Shown: positions 9,151-17,998 of the stretch, in pieces
Numbering within the stretch: the stretch's first letter is position 1
Layout of the letters: each line of letters starts with the position of its first letter
Source of the DNA: CAWHQZ01 sp963831645
GTDB lineage: Bacteria > Pseudomonadota > Alphaproteobacteria > Rhizobiales > Aestuariivirgaceae
Direction of reading: 5' to 3'
DNA length: 64,000 nt
Assembly: GCA_963831645.1 (NCBI GenBank)
Contig: CAWHQZ010000034.1
Location: forward strand, 124,001 to 188,000
Made by a program: the position numbers and the translations under genes
The notes under the pieces: generated by a model
The model's database searches: none
What the model saw: the letters and a program-made list of their open reading frames with translations, nothing else
What the model was told of the DNA's origin: nothing

Positions 9151-9940
9151 CCCGCAAGCCAGCGCCATGGCCGATCTCGAACTTGCGCTGAAAAACGTGA
9201 CGGACGCCGGCGATCTGGCGCTGCAATACCTGCGTGGCGACACGAGGCGCTGGCGCAAGAAGGACGGAACGCCGGTGAGCGAGGCTGATCATGCGGTTGA
9301 CCGGCTGCTCATGGACCGGCTCCGTCTGGCGCGGCCGGGGTATGGCTGGTTGTCGGAGGAGTCGCAGGCCACAGCGGTCTCAGCCGACCGACCGTGCTGG
9401 GTCGTCGACCCAATCGACGGCACACGGTCCTTTCTCGCCCGAGAGAACCAGTGGGCCATTTGTGTGGCGGTCGTGGAACTCGGACGGCCGACCGTGGCGG
9501 TTGTACACGCACCGGCGCTGCAACAGACCTACGCTGCCGCAAGAGGGGCGGGCGCGACGCTGAACGGATCCACGATCAGGGTCAGCGGAAAGGAACTGCT
9601 GGAGGCCGCAGTCGTGCTCGCCAGCAGTGCCTCTCTGCTGCCGGGCCGGTGGAAGGTTCCTCTGCCCCCGCTTGACGCAAGACCCCTGGCATCGCTCGCC
9701 CTGCGCATATGCGCGGTAGCCGGAGGCATCGCCGATGCCGCATTGGCCCTGACCTACAAGAGCGACTGGGATCTCGCGGCGGCGGACCTCATCGTCTGTG
9801 AGGCCGGAGGCAAGATGAGCGATCTGGCCGGCGCTTTACTGCGCTATCAGTCTTCCCAGTGGCGACGAAGCGGCTTCATTGCGGCGACGCCGGCCGTGCA
9901 TGCGGCCATGCTCGCCCACGGACCCATCACGACAAACTGA
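9137..9940 (+). CDS. inositol monophosphatase family, CysQ-like
   Basis: A Li+-sensitive type phosphatase, probably acting on 3'-phosphoadenosine-5'-phosphate. It has the family's metal-binding blocks: LSEESQ near residue 75, WVVDPIDGTRSF near residue 90, and KSDWDLAAADLIVCEAGGK near residue 215. The order and spacing are normal for a protein of about 265 residues. Two starts are possible: TTG 9137, with AAGGA just upstream and overlapping the pmbA stop, or ATG 9167 (MADLELALK). It sits between pmbA and a DUF4170 gene, an order repeated in many rhizobia. The precise substrate cannot be told from other members of the superfamily. Confidence 0.85.
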   Translation: MPAPDPQASAMADLELALKNVTDAGDLALQYLRGDTRRWRKKDGTPVSEADHAVDRLLMDRLRLARPGYGWLSEESQATAVSADRPCWVVDPIDGTRSFLARENQWAICVAVVELGRPTVAVVHAPALQQTYAAARGAGATLNGSTIRVSGKELLEAAVVLASSASLLPGRWKVPLPPLDARPLASLALRICAVAGGIADAALALTYKSDWDLAAADLIVCEAGGKMSDLAGALLRYQSSQWRRSGFIAATPAVHAAMLAHGPITTN

Positions 9941-9953
9941 CGGCAGCTTCCCG

Positions 9954-10199
9954 ATGCGCAAAGCGAAACCTGGCAAGCCGGCGCAACTGTTGCATCTGGT
10001 GTTCGGCGGGGAACTGACGGACCTGAGCGGCGTCGAGTTCCGTAACGTCAAGGCGCTCGACATCGTCGGCATCTATTCGAACTATGCCGAGGCTGAGAAG
10101 GCCTGGCTTGAAAAGGCTCGCGAAACCATCGACAACGCGCAAATGCGTTACTTCATCGTGCACCTGCATCGGTTGCTGGATCCAAAAAGAAAAAACTAA
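9954..10199 (+). CDS. DUF4170 small conserved protein
   Basis: An 81-residue cytosolic protein with the family core LHLVFGGELTDLSGVEF, then DIVGIYSNYAEAEKAW and a closing FIVHLHRLLDP. DUF4170 is largely confined to Alphaproteobacteria and its function is unknown. ATG 9954 lies 13 bases after the preceding phosphatase, so it is probably cotranscribed. In related genomes this gene sits between the phosphatase and lipid A/LPS genes. Those LPS genes are not present here. Confidence 0.85.
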   Translation: MRKAKPGKPAQLLHLVFGGELTDLSGVEFRNVKALDIVGIYSNYAEAEKAWLEKARETIDNAQMRYFIVHLHRLLDPKRKN

Positions 10200-10800
10200 A
10201 GCTGGGTTGCGCCACTTCGCCAACGAATGCAGGGATAGGGCTAAAGCTAAACGACGCTTATGTCCCGGAAGCGGACGGCCCAGCGTGTTACGCTATGTGC
10301 CATAGCGGCCGTGTCGAAAGTGCCAACTCGCTTTGTTCTACGAACGCGCTGCAGCCCACAACGTCGGTGTCCAGAAGGCGGGTCACGCTCATTCCGCATC
10401 CCGGCGTTGCGCAAGGCGGCGAGTTCGCGTTCGAGAACACGGGGCGCGCGTGTAATGAGGTTCGCGGAACATCGCCAGCGTTTCTTGCCGCCAGCCAGGG
10501 GAATCGGGTGAACGGCGTTTCTGATTCTTTTCGGCCGTTCGGTCGGCCTGCCAGATTCGGAAATGACTTCAACCGACGCGCTTGGATTCGAAACGATCCG
10601 AAAACCTCGTTCACCCGATTGCCCTGGCCGCCAGCCCGGTGGCTGATCACGCCGTTGCCGCGAAGGTGCGCCCAGTTATTTGACATGGCAATTGATTCTT
10701 CGGGACGGTGAGTATCGCCCGCAAGATTTCTTGCTATTATCCTCTTACCGCTCGCCAGGATGCTTCCTTCGAGCCTCCATAAGGTGTGCATGTAGAGGCG
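10200..10800. other. 600-base gap without a recognisable gene
   Basis: No convincing coding sequence on either strand. Short open frames here have no family resemblance. The gap contains the imperfect inverted repeat described separately and is followed by the cyclase gene. In related genomes lipid-A or LPS genes often follow DUF4170, so gene loss here is possible, but no remnant is recognisable. Confidence 0.6.
10494..10628. repeat. long-range inverted repeat, 21-base arms
   Basis: The arm at 10494-10514 (core AATCGGGTGAACG) is the reverse complement of 10608-10628 (core CGTTCACCCGATT) with a single mismatch. About 93 bases lie between. Weaker complementarity continues inward (TTTTCGG near 10529 against CCGAAAA near 10597). 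It lies in a gene-free gap. It could be a miniature mobile element or a repetitive intergenic palindrome. No target duplication was found. Confidence 0.6.
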
Positions 10801-12084
10801 ATGAAGTTCCCACTGCCGGCCAACGAGACTGAGCGGCTTGCCGCCGTTCGTGCGCTCGGTATCCTCGATACCGCGCCCGACATTGCCTATGACGAGATCG
10901 GTGAACTGGCCGCGCAGGTCTGTAAGTGCCCGGTAGCCTACATCAGCTTCATGGACGACGATCGCCTTTGGCTCAAGGCCAAATACGGCTTGCCGCCGGA
11001 TTTCCATCAGTGCCCGCGCGAGATCGCCTTCTGCGCCACGACGGTATGCGGCACCGAGATGGTCGTGGCGCCGGACCTGCGGCAGGATCAGCGTTTCCGC
11101 GAGATTCCCTTCGTCACGGGCGAGCCGTATTTCAAGTTCTACTGCGGCATTCCGCTCATCACCGGCGAAGGCTATGCGCTCGGAACGTTGTGTGTCATGG
11201 ACTTCGAGCCGCGCCAGCTTGTTTTCGAACAAACCGAATCGCTGAGAAGGCTGTCGCACCAGGTGATGACGCAGCTGGAACTGCGCCGGCAGCTGGTCGA
11301 GGTCGACCAGGCCATCCGGGAGCTCGATCAAGCGCGGACGGACATCGCTTCTGAGAAGGCGCGAACCGAAGAGCTGCTGCTCAACATCCTTCCCGCCCCG
11401 ATCGCCGAGGAGCTCAAGAAGAACGGCAAAGTGCAGCCGAGATATGTGCCTTCGGCGACGATCCTGTTTGCCGATTTCAAGGGCTTCACCCTCCTAGCCG
11501 AACGCATGGAGCCCAACGCCCTCATCGGCCTCCTCGACCAGTATTTCACCGCCTTCGACGAGATCGTGGCCCGCCTTGGGCTGGAGAAGCTGAAGACGAT
11601 CGGCGATGCCTACATGGCTGTCGCGGGCGTGCCCGAGGCGCGCCGGCAGCACCCTGTCGATGCCTGCCTCGCAGGGTTGGAGATGCAGGGGACAGTCGCC
11701 CACATGAAGATACAGCGTGAGCGGTTGCGGTTGCCGGCTCTGGAGCTGCGTATCGGAATTCATACGGGCCCGGTCATGTCCGGTGTCGTTGGCCGGCGAA
11801 AGTTTACTTTCGACATCTGGGGTGATGCGGTGAACACGGCGGCGACCATGGAGGCCAACGGCGAGCCCGGACGAATCAATGTTTCCGAAACCGTTGCCGG
11901 GCATGTCAAAGAGCTGTTCGAGCTGCAACCCCGCGGCGCCGTCGAGGTCAAGCATGACCGCCGGCTCGACATGTTCTTCCTCAACCGTTTGCGGCCGGAA
12001 CTGTCGCGCGATGCCGAAGGCCGAAGGCCTAATGAAAAGTTTGCCGCTGAATGGAGCCGATTGATGACGGGTTTCTCCGGTTAG
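10801..12084 (+). CDS. GAF domain–class III nucleotide cyclase
   Basis: Predicted to make cAMP (or cGMP) from the nucleotide triphosphate. An N-terminal GAF domain (about residues 10-170, with FMDDDRLWLKAKYGLP and CGIPLITGEGYALGTLCVMD) is joined by a coiled linker (residues 175-205) to a class III cyclase domain. Metal-binding Asp are present in FADFKGFT (D225) and KTIGDAYMA (D269), as is the Asn of WGDAVN (N345). The Arg normally four residues after that Asn is Thr349 in NTAATME. It is usually needed for transition-state stabilisation, so activity may be low. Start ATG 10801 has GAGG upstream. GTG 10786 is an alternative. It appears monocistronic. Confidence 0.85.
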   Translation: MKFPLPANETERLAAVRALGILDTAPDIAYDEIGELAAQVCKCPVAYISFMDDDRLWLKAKYGLPPDFHQCPREIAFCATTVCGTEMVVAPDLRQDQRFREIPFVTGEPYFKFYCGIPLITGEGYALGTLCVMDFEPRQLVFEQTESLRRLSHQVMTQLELRRQLVEVDQAIRELDQARTDIASEKARTEELLLNILPAPIAEELKKNGKVQPRYVPSATILFADFKGFTLLAERMEPNALIGLLDQYFTAFDEIVARLGLEKLKTIGDAYMAVAGVPEARRQHPVDACLAGLEMQGTVAHMKIQRERLRLPALELRIGIHTGPVMSGVVGRRKFTFDIWGDAVNTAATMEANGEPGRINVSETVAGHVKELFELQPRGAVEVKHDRRLDMFFLNRLRPELSRDAEGRRPNEKFAAEWSRLMTGFSG

Positions 12085-12164
12085 ATTCGCCGCTCGTCAC
12101 TTCGCGTTCGTGCCAGGAAGAGACCAACTAACGCACCAAAGCAAGCACTTACCAGCCTCGCGGA

Positions 12165-12909
12165 CTAAACCAGCAAGGCGCGAACGCGCTGGTCGCAGTT
12201 GTCGGCTAAGGCGCACAGTGCAGCCGCTCCATCGCCAGCAAAGGACGGGCCGTGCATGAGTCCCAATGTGCGCGGCGAGAGCTCCGCGAGCCGCCGGATC
12301 GTCGCCCCCATGCCAGGGTTAAGGCTAGAATACTTGAACAGGTCCTCCGCCACGATCGCCGGCCCGACAATGTCGGTCTCTGTCAATGCAGGCTTATCGC
12401 CGAGTTGGGTGAACAGGTCGCCGCACAGCAGGGTTCCGGTCGTCTCCTCGAAAAGAACTCCTGCATCCCAACCATGCGGGATATGCGGCGTATCGAGGTA
12501 ACGCACGCGCTTGCCCTTGCCGAGATCGATCACTCCACCGTCTTGCAAGACGCGAGGTGTTCGGTCAGCCATGTCGTTCAGCGAGACTAGGTACTAGGAC
12601 TAGGCATCCGGTCTGGCCGTGCGTGACCTCGGCTTGCGGCGCGACGGCCAACCACTCGTTCATCGCACCGCACTCGTCAGCTTCATAGTGGCCGAAGGCG
12701 ATCCAGCGCAGCCGCTCGGGCGGAATGAGGCGACCGATGGCCGAATGAATGTGCGGAAACATCTTGCGGGGGCCGGTGTGGAACAGCAGGGGATCATCTC
12801 CCAGGACCAGGAATTGATTGAAGGTGAATCCGACAGGCGGCGCGATTTCGGGCACGAAGGTCGAAAGCCGAAAGATGCCGGCGGTGATCTCGTTGATCTT
12901 GGTTTCCAT
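12165..12909 (-). pseudogene. metallo-beta-lactamase fold protein (ODP type), 13-base insertion
   Basis: The N-terminal half (METKINEITAGIFRLSTFVPE, then FGHYEADECGAMNEW) and the C-terminal half (DMADRTPRVLQDGG, then DTPHIPHGWDAG, LLCGDLFTQ, LMHGPSF) belong to one oxygen-binding diiron (ODP-like) MBL protein. They lie in different frames. The disruption is at 12586-12604, where ACTAGG occurs three times. Removing 13 bases, leaving one copy, restores GQTGCLVSLNDMADR. Restored length is about 244 residues. Start ATG 12909 has GGAGA upstream. Metal ligands H-x-E-x-D (HYEADE) and a later D and H are present. Unlike the single-base breaks elsewhere, this insertion looks like a repeat expansion. 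Confidence 0.8.
12586..12604. repeat. ACTAGG triplication inside the MBL gene
   Basis: ACTAGG occurs at 12586-12591, 12593-12598 and 12599-12604. One copy is expected from the restored reading frame, so 13 bases appear to have been added, shifting the frame. Confidence 0.75.
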
Positions 12910-12964
12910 GATTTTCTCCACACGTTCACTGGGGTGCGCGGGTCTGCACGGCGGTTAGCCATAC

Positions 12965-13159
12965 ATGGCCAGCTATCGCCAGGTGCGTGGCCGGCAATTG
13001 AACTCCAAACAGCGGGCGTTATTGCGGCTGGCGCTGAGCTTCTTCACATGGCGCACGCTGGTGCACGAAAGCCGATTGAAACAGGTTGCGGCCATCGAGG
13101 CCATGTTTCAGGTCGTAGTTGCGAGCAGGATAAGCAAGCATTCACATGCAGTGCCATAG
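12965..13159 (+). pseudogene. possible TetR-type regulator C-terminal remnant
   Basis: A 64-codon open frame with LNSKQRALLRLALSFFTWRTLVHES, followed by an EAM-containing helix. This resembles the ligand-binding C-terminus of TetR/AcrR regulators, where 'RALLRLAL-SF-TWR-L' helices are common. There is no DNA-binding domain: the frame is closed by a TAG at 12956-12958, and nothing upstream continues it. It lies in the divergent gap before the MBL gene, in opposite orientation, as a regulator of it would. I consider it a remnant with moderate doubt. The rest of the gap to 13312 holds nothing recognisable. Confidence 0.35.
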
Positions 13160-13312
13160 CAACAGACATGGGCGACGCGGACGGCCTCGGCTCTTCGGTA
13201 TGTCTGAAAGGGATCACGAGCCGTCCTGCCGCCCCCGGCGTTCGGCTGCAAGAGACTGGAAGCGGCCGCCGCAGACTTGACCGACGCGTTGGCCAAGCCT
13301 GGCAACTCTGCT

Positions 13313-14302
13313 TTAGAGCGCACCGCGGGCCTGCAGCCGGCCAATGGCAAAGGCGCGCATCGGATCGGAGGCCGCTGCAGCATCCAGCCGGCGGGCCGCC
13401 TCACGGCAATCCTGGCGCATCCGCTCGACGAGGCCAGCGACGGAATCGAACTTCATGTCGGGCCTGATCAGGTCGATGAACAGCACGTCGATCACCTGGC
13501 CGTAGAGATCGCCCGAAAAATTGAACAGATGCACCTCGAGAAACTTCTGCCCGCCGGCAAACGTCGGGCGAGGACCGATGTAGCCGGCGCCATCGTAGCT
13601 ATGACCGGCGTGGCTCACGCGGACCGCATAGATGCCGTCGAGAGGCTCGATGGCGGGGGCGAGCCTGATATTGGCGGTCGGAAACCCGATGGCGCGGCCG
13701 CGGCCATCGCCCCTGATTACCTCACCGGTCAACTGCCACCAGTAGCCGAGGCTGTGCGCCGCCTCGGCAACCCGGCCGTGGCGAAGATCGTTGCGGATCG
13801 CGCTTGAAGAAAACGGCGCCTGGCCGTCGTCATCGGTGACCTGGTCGACGATCGTCACGCTGAACCTTCCCTCCGCGAGCCGATGCAGCGTTTCAGGATT
13901 GCCCTTACGGCCGTGGCCAAAGTGGAAATCGTAGCCGGTCACGACATGAACCGCGGCGAGCCGCTCAACGATGCATCTGGAAACGAATTCGCCGGCTTCG
14001 AGCCTGGCAAAGGCGCGATCGAATTCCAATACGACCAGGAAATCCGCACCCAGCGCCCGCACGAGCCGCTCCTTGAGCGGCTGGGGACTCAGCCGGAACA
14101 GCGGCTGATCGGGGCGGAAGAAGGTTCGCGGATGTGGTTCGAAAGTTACTATGCCAAACGGTGCGCCGCCGTGCCGCGCCTGACGCTCGGCAGTTCCCAG
14201 GAGCGCCTGATGTCCCCGATGAACGCCGTCAAAGTTCCCGATTGCAACCACGCCGCGCCTGGCCTTCGCGGGCACCGCGTCTTCGCCCGCGACAATCAAC
14301 AT
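13313..14302 (-). CDS. ribF: bifunctional riboflavin kinase/FAD synthetase
   Basis: Phosphorylates riboflavin to FMN and adenylates FMN to FAD. The N-terminal nucleotidyltransferase has IGNFDGVHRGHQALL near residue 25 and the SSSAIRNDLRHGRV block near residue 165. The C-terminal kinase has GRGRAIGFPTANI near residue 200 and the LFNFSGDLYG block. At 329 residues it has normal length. It is convergent with nothing and is followed upstream on the same strand by the EAL protein 70 bases away. Confidence 0.95.
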   Translation of the reverse strand: MLIVAGEDAVPAKARRGVVAIGNFDGVHRGHQALLGTAERQARHGGAPFGIVTFEPHPRTFFRPDQPLFRLSPQPLKERLVRALGADFLVVLEFDRAFARLEAGEFVSRCIVERLAAVHVVTGYDFHFGHGRKGNPETLHRLAEGRFSVTIVDQVTDDDGQAPFSSSAIRNDLRHGRVAEAAHSLGYWWQLTGEVIRGDGRGRAIGFPTANIRLAPAIEPLDGIYAVRVSHAGHSYDGAGYIGPRPTFAGGQKFLEVHLFNFSGDLYGQVIDVLFIDLIRPDMKFDSVAGLVERMRQDCREAARRLDAAAASDPMRAFAIGRLQARGAL

Positions 14303-14371
14303 CGGCAGTTGACCGGGATCACCATGGCGAAGAAGCCGGGGCGTGACAATCCGTGCACAACCGGTTCGCGC

Positions 14372-15586
14372 TCAGGCGGCTGCGGAGGCTACCTGGCCGG
14401 TGAGATCGTGGCGTACCAGTCGCGGCGGCGAGAACAAGGGCCCAAAGCCGAGACCCGCCCGGGTGGTTATGGCCGCAAGCTCGGTGCGCGTCGCCACATT
14501 GCAAGCAATGACCTTCAGGTTGTGGAAGGATGCATCGCGCACGAAGGCGGCGACGGCATCGTCAGCCTGCTTCGAACCGCTATTGGCGAGCGTCATGATA
14601 TCCATCGCGACGAAGCGGAAACCCAAGTCGCGCAAGGTACTCGCCTCGACACCTTGACCATCGGCATCGCTCAGACACAGGGCGACACCCTGCTCAGCCA
14701 GCCTGGCGAGACCTTCCTGACCTTCGGGCGACAAGGCGCCGAGATCCGGCTGCCCAAGAGCCACCACGAGGGCGCGCGCTACGTCGCGGTTGTCGACAAT
14801 CAGGCGGTGGAGGCGAGCGATATAATCGGTATCGGCCAGCGCTGCCGTCGAGGCCGTGCAGAAGATGCTGACACCGCGCTGACGTTGCATGAGCTTGCGC
14901 AGAACCGACATGGCCCGGGTGATGGTCAGGATGTCCAGCATCGGCATCAGGCCGGCCTTGGTTGCCTGATGCTGGATGGTTTCCATCCCGACGCGCGTGC
15001 CGTCCGCCATTCGCAGCGACAAGCTCGCCCGATAGTGGCGGGTTGACCCGTCCTCGATCTGCACAATCGGTTCGAGATAGAGATCGAAACGCTCTTCCTC
15101 TCCGAGCCTGCCGGCGCTGGGTGGTGGTGGTGAAGGCGGCGGTGCCTCGACGTGGCCGCTGCCATTGGTGAGCGGCCTGGCCTGGAGATGATCGAGACTG
15201 CCGGCGCCCGTTGCGGAAGCGCCGCTGGCAATGCTGCGTCGCTGCGGTGGCGGCGCAAAGACGGGCTGCTGCCTCTGGTGGCGGTGGTGCGGAAGCTGTG
15301 CCATGTCAGCGGATTCGAGAGCGTCGAGACGACGGGAAACCGAGTGCACTTCGCGGGCAAGGGTGCTGTATGCGCTCATCACATCGCTTACCCGGTGCAT
15401 TGCGGCAGCCGTCGTGGCGTCGCGCGCGGTGAAAGACACGAGCTGAGCCAGCCCCAGGGTTACAACCGCAGCGCCGAGAATGAGCTCCGTCGGGCCGCCC
15501 TGCATCACCGACCATATGCAGAATCCAATGATCGCCAGGCAGGCGATGCCCAGAACGACAGTCAGCAGTAGCTGCGACCTACTCAT
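14372..15586 (-). CDS. membrane-anchored degenerate EAL domain protein
   Basis: Two hydrophobic N-terminal helices (about residues 5-50) are followed by a coiled, Pro/Gln-rich linker (about 60-150) and an EAL-like domain to residue 404. The signature that should read E-x-L is replaced by YLEPIVQI, and the usual catalytic DDFG and E-x-x-x-E metal sites are not visible. DLGFRFVAMDI and a final FGPLFSPPRLV retain the fold. It therefore probably binds c-di-GMP or a partner rather than cleaving it. Start ATG 15586 (MSRSQLLL) has GGGGG upstream. Comparable EAL proteins lie near ribF in rhizobia. Confidence 0.75.
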   Translation of the reverse strand: MSRSQLLLTVVLGIACLAIIGFCIWSVMQGGPTELILGAAVVTLGLAQLVSFTARDATTAAAMHRVSDVMSAYSTLAREVHSVSRRLDALESADMAQLPHHRHQRQQPVFAPPPQRRSIASGASATGAGSLDHLQARPLTNGSGHVEAPPPSPPPPSAGRLGEEERFDLYLEPIVQIEDGSTRHYRASLSLRMADGTRVGMETIQHQATKAGLMPMLDILTITRAMSVLRKLMQRQRGVSIFCTASTAALADTDYIARLHRLIVDNRDVARALVVALGQPDLGALSPEGQEGLARLAEQGVALCLSDADGQGVEASTLRDLGFRFVAMDIMTLANSGSKQADDAVAAFVRDASFHNLKVIACNVATRTELAAITTRAGLGFGPLFSPPRLVRHDLTGQVASAAA

Positions 15587-15772
15587 GAACACCCCCGAAC
15601 CGCGTCGATCTTGGCGGGCCGGTCAAACCCGAGGTGCAGATTCCACGGCGAAGATTTCAGACCACGACACCTGGTCGTCAGCCGGTTGAAATCCGAACCA
15701 GGCGGCATGAGCCCAAGACTAATTCCTCGCGGGCCGCCTGACAACGACAAGGTTGAGGAACCGTCAACGCTC

Positions 15773-17131
15773 CTAGCTTACCGCGTTGAAGACGGCCGGA
15801 AGCTTCTTGGCGAAAATTTCCTCAACTTGCTCTTCGGAGACGATCAGCGGCGGAGAGAGGGCGATCGTGTCGCCGGTGATCCTCAGCATGATGTCATGAT
15901 CATGGAAGCCCGCTTCCATCGCCAGGTAGGCCCGCTTCCCGGGTGCAGCGGCAATCGGCGCGAGATCGATGCCACAAACGAGGCCGATGGTGCGGACATC
16001 CTCAACGAGCGAATGCCCCTTGAGGGACATCGCGGCATCGGCCCATTTGTCTTCGATGGCCAACACGCGATCGTAGAGACCTTCCTCTTTGTAGAGTTCG
16101 AGGCTGGCGAGGCCGGCGGCAGCGGCCATTGGATGACCTGTGTAGGTGTATCCGTGGAAGAACTCGATGACATGATCGGCGGTAGTCCTGAATGCCTCGT
16201 AGATGTGCTGGCGAACCATGACCCCGCCCATCGGGACGGCTCCTGAAGTTATGCCTTTGGCGAAAGTGATCATGTCGGGAACGACCCCGAAGCGCTCGGC
16301 GGCGAAGGTATGCCCAAGGCGCCCGAACGCGGTTATCACTTCATCGAAGATCAGCAGGATGCCGTGCCTGTCGCAGATTTCGCGCAGCCGCTTCAGGTAG
16401 CCCTTGGGGGGCGGCAGCACGCCGGTTGAACCAGCCATCGGCTCGACGATCACTGCGGCGATCGTCGATGCATCATGCAGCTGCACGAGCCTTTCAAGAT
16501 CATCGGCGAGGTGGGCGCCCCATTCAGGCTCGCCCTTGACGAAGGCTTGCTTGTCCCTGACGTAGGTGTGCGGAAGATGATCGGCGCCCGGCAGCAGAGG
16601 TCCGAACCATTTGCGGTTGGCTGCCATGCCGCCAACCGATATCCCGCCAAAGCCCACGCCGTGGTAGCCGCGCTCGCGTCCGATCATGCGCAGGCGGTGA
16701 CCTTCGCCTTTGGCCCGGTGGTAGGCGAGGGCGATTTTCAAAGCGGTGTCGACAGCCTCCGACCCGGAGTTGCAAAAAAATGCATAGTTGAGATCGCCCG
16801 GCGCCAACGTCGCCAAGCGCGAGGCCAATTCGAAGATCTTCGGATGGCCAAACTGAAACGTCGGAGCGAAATCGAGTTCGGCGGCCTGCTTCTGAATCGC
16901 CGCAACGATCGGCTGCCGGCAGTGGCCCGCATTGGCGCACCACAGACCCGCCGTGGCATCAAGCACCGCGCGGCCGGCCATATCGAAGTAGTGCATGTCC
17001 TTGGCGCGCGCAATCATCCGGGGTCGCCTCTTGAATGCGCGGTTCGGCGTAAACGGCATGAAGAAGGGTTCGAGATTGTTGGGCGTCGGCTGCCAGGCGG
17101 CGCCGCCTGTGTGCTTTTGTGGCTTGTTCAT
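15773..17131 (-). CDS. class III omega-aminotransferase (pyruvate-type)
   Basis: A PLP enzyme that moves an amino group from an omega-amino donor such as beta-alanine or an amine to pyruvate. The 452-residue protein has FCNSGSEAVDTALKIA near residue 115 (phosphate binding), YHGVGFGGISVGG near 155, FDEVITAFGRLG near 260 (Asp that contacts the PLP ring) and TFAKGITSG near 290 (Schiff-base Lys). It ends with the expected small-domain block. The start has a strong GAGGAGG upstream. The exact donor is uncertain because beta-alanine, putrescine and taurine enzymes share these motifs. Confidence 0.88.
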   Translation of the reverse strand: MNKPQKHTGGAAWQPTPNNLEPFFMPFTPNRAFKRRPRMIARAKDMHYFDMAGRAVLDATAGLWCANAGHCRQPIVAAIQKQAAELDFAPTFQFGHPKIFELASRLATLAPGDLNYAFFCNSGSEAVDTALKIALAYHRAKGEGHRLRMIGRERGYHGVGFGGISVGGMAANRKWFGPLLPGADHLPHTYVRDKQAFVKGEPEWGAHLADDLERLVQLHDASTIAAVIVEPMAGSTGVLPPPKGYLKRLREICDRHGILLIFDEVITAFGRLGHTFAAERFGVVPDMITFAKGITSGAVPMGGVMVRQHIYEAFRTTADHVIEFFHGYTYTGHPMAAAAGLASLELYKEEGLYDRVLAIEDKWADAAMSLKGHSLVEDVRTIGLVCGIDLAPIAAAPGKRAYLAMEAGFHDHDIMLRITGDTIALSPPLIVSEEQVEEIFAKKLPAVFNAVS

Positions 17132-17269
17132 GTTCGCGCCCTCCTCTCGGCCAATCGCTCAATAGCAGAAGCGGCTCCCCGGGGTAAGTGTGGGGTAAGT
17201 GCGGCACAGCTTGTCAATGGCACTTCCGCGTGGCAAGGCACCGCTCTGCGCCAATCTGGAGCTCAACTC

Positions 17270-17998
17270 ATGTCATCGATCGCCCGTGTGATCTCCGCAG
17301 CGATACTCGCCCTCGGCGTCGCGGCTGCCGGTTTTCTCGCTGGCCAAGCGCTGATCAAGAGCCGGCTCGGCTTTCGCGTGGTCACCGTGAAGGGTCTCTC
17401 GGAGCGCGAGGTCAAAGCCAATCTCGGTTTCTGGCCGATCCGCTTCGTCGCCACGGGGGCGAGCCTCGAGGCGGCGCGCCAGTCGCTCGAGACATCGGAA
17501 GCCAGCGTCAAATCCTACCTTGCCGCGAAAGGGTTCATGCCCGCGGACTTCCAGGTTCAAAACATTCAGGTCGAGGATCGGTTCGCCGGCTTCAACGCAC
17601 AGCAAGTACCCCCGGAGCTTCGCTTCGTGCTGACCGAGGACATGCTCGTGCGATCGGCGGAAGTGCAGAAGCTCGCCGATGCTTCGCGCTCGGTCGGCGA
17701 TCTGATCAAGACGGGTGTCGTGTTCTCCTCGGACGCCTACAACGCCGGCCCTTCCTTCGTTTTCACCAATATCGCAGACCTCAAGGGCGAAATGCTGACC
17801 GAGGCGACGAAACGGGCGCGCGAGGCGGCCGAGAAGTTCGCCGCCGAATTGGGGGCCAAGGTCGGCGATATCCAGAGCGCCAATCAGGGCATCGTCGAAG
17901 TCAACCCGGCGGTGGAAATCCCCAACGACCGGCCGGAGAAGCAGATCGACAAGAAAGTGCGCGTCGTGACCACGATCTCCTATTTCCTGGTCGACTGA
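17270..17998 (+). CDS. SIMPL domain (DUF541) periplasmic protein
   Basis: A 242-residue protein with one N-terminal membrane or signal segment (AAILALGVAAAGFLAGQAL). The rest fits the SIMPL fold: FRVVTVKGLSEREV, then alternating strands and helices, with LTEATKRAREAAEKFAAELGAKVGDI in the last third. SIMPL proteins are periplasmic and associated with oxidative stress or signalling; their biochemical role is not established. ATG 17270 follows TGGAGC. The longer upstream open frame is antisense to the aminotransferase and is rejected. It ends 19 bases inside the convergent TetR gene. Confidence 0.85.
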   Translation: MSSIARVISAAILALGVAAAGFLAGQALIKSRLGFRVVTVKGLSEREVKANLGFWPIRFVATGASLEAARQSLETSEASVKSYLAAKGFMPADFQVQNIQVEDRFAGFNAQQVPPELRFVLTEDMLVRSAEVQKLADASRSVGDLIKTGVVFSSDAYNAGPSFVFTNIADLKGEMLTEATKRAREAAEKFAAELGAKVGDIQSANQGIVEVNPAVEIPNDRPEKQIDKKVRVVTTISYFLVD

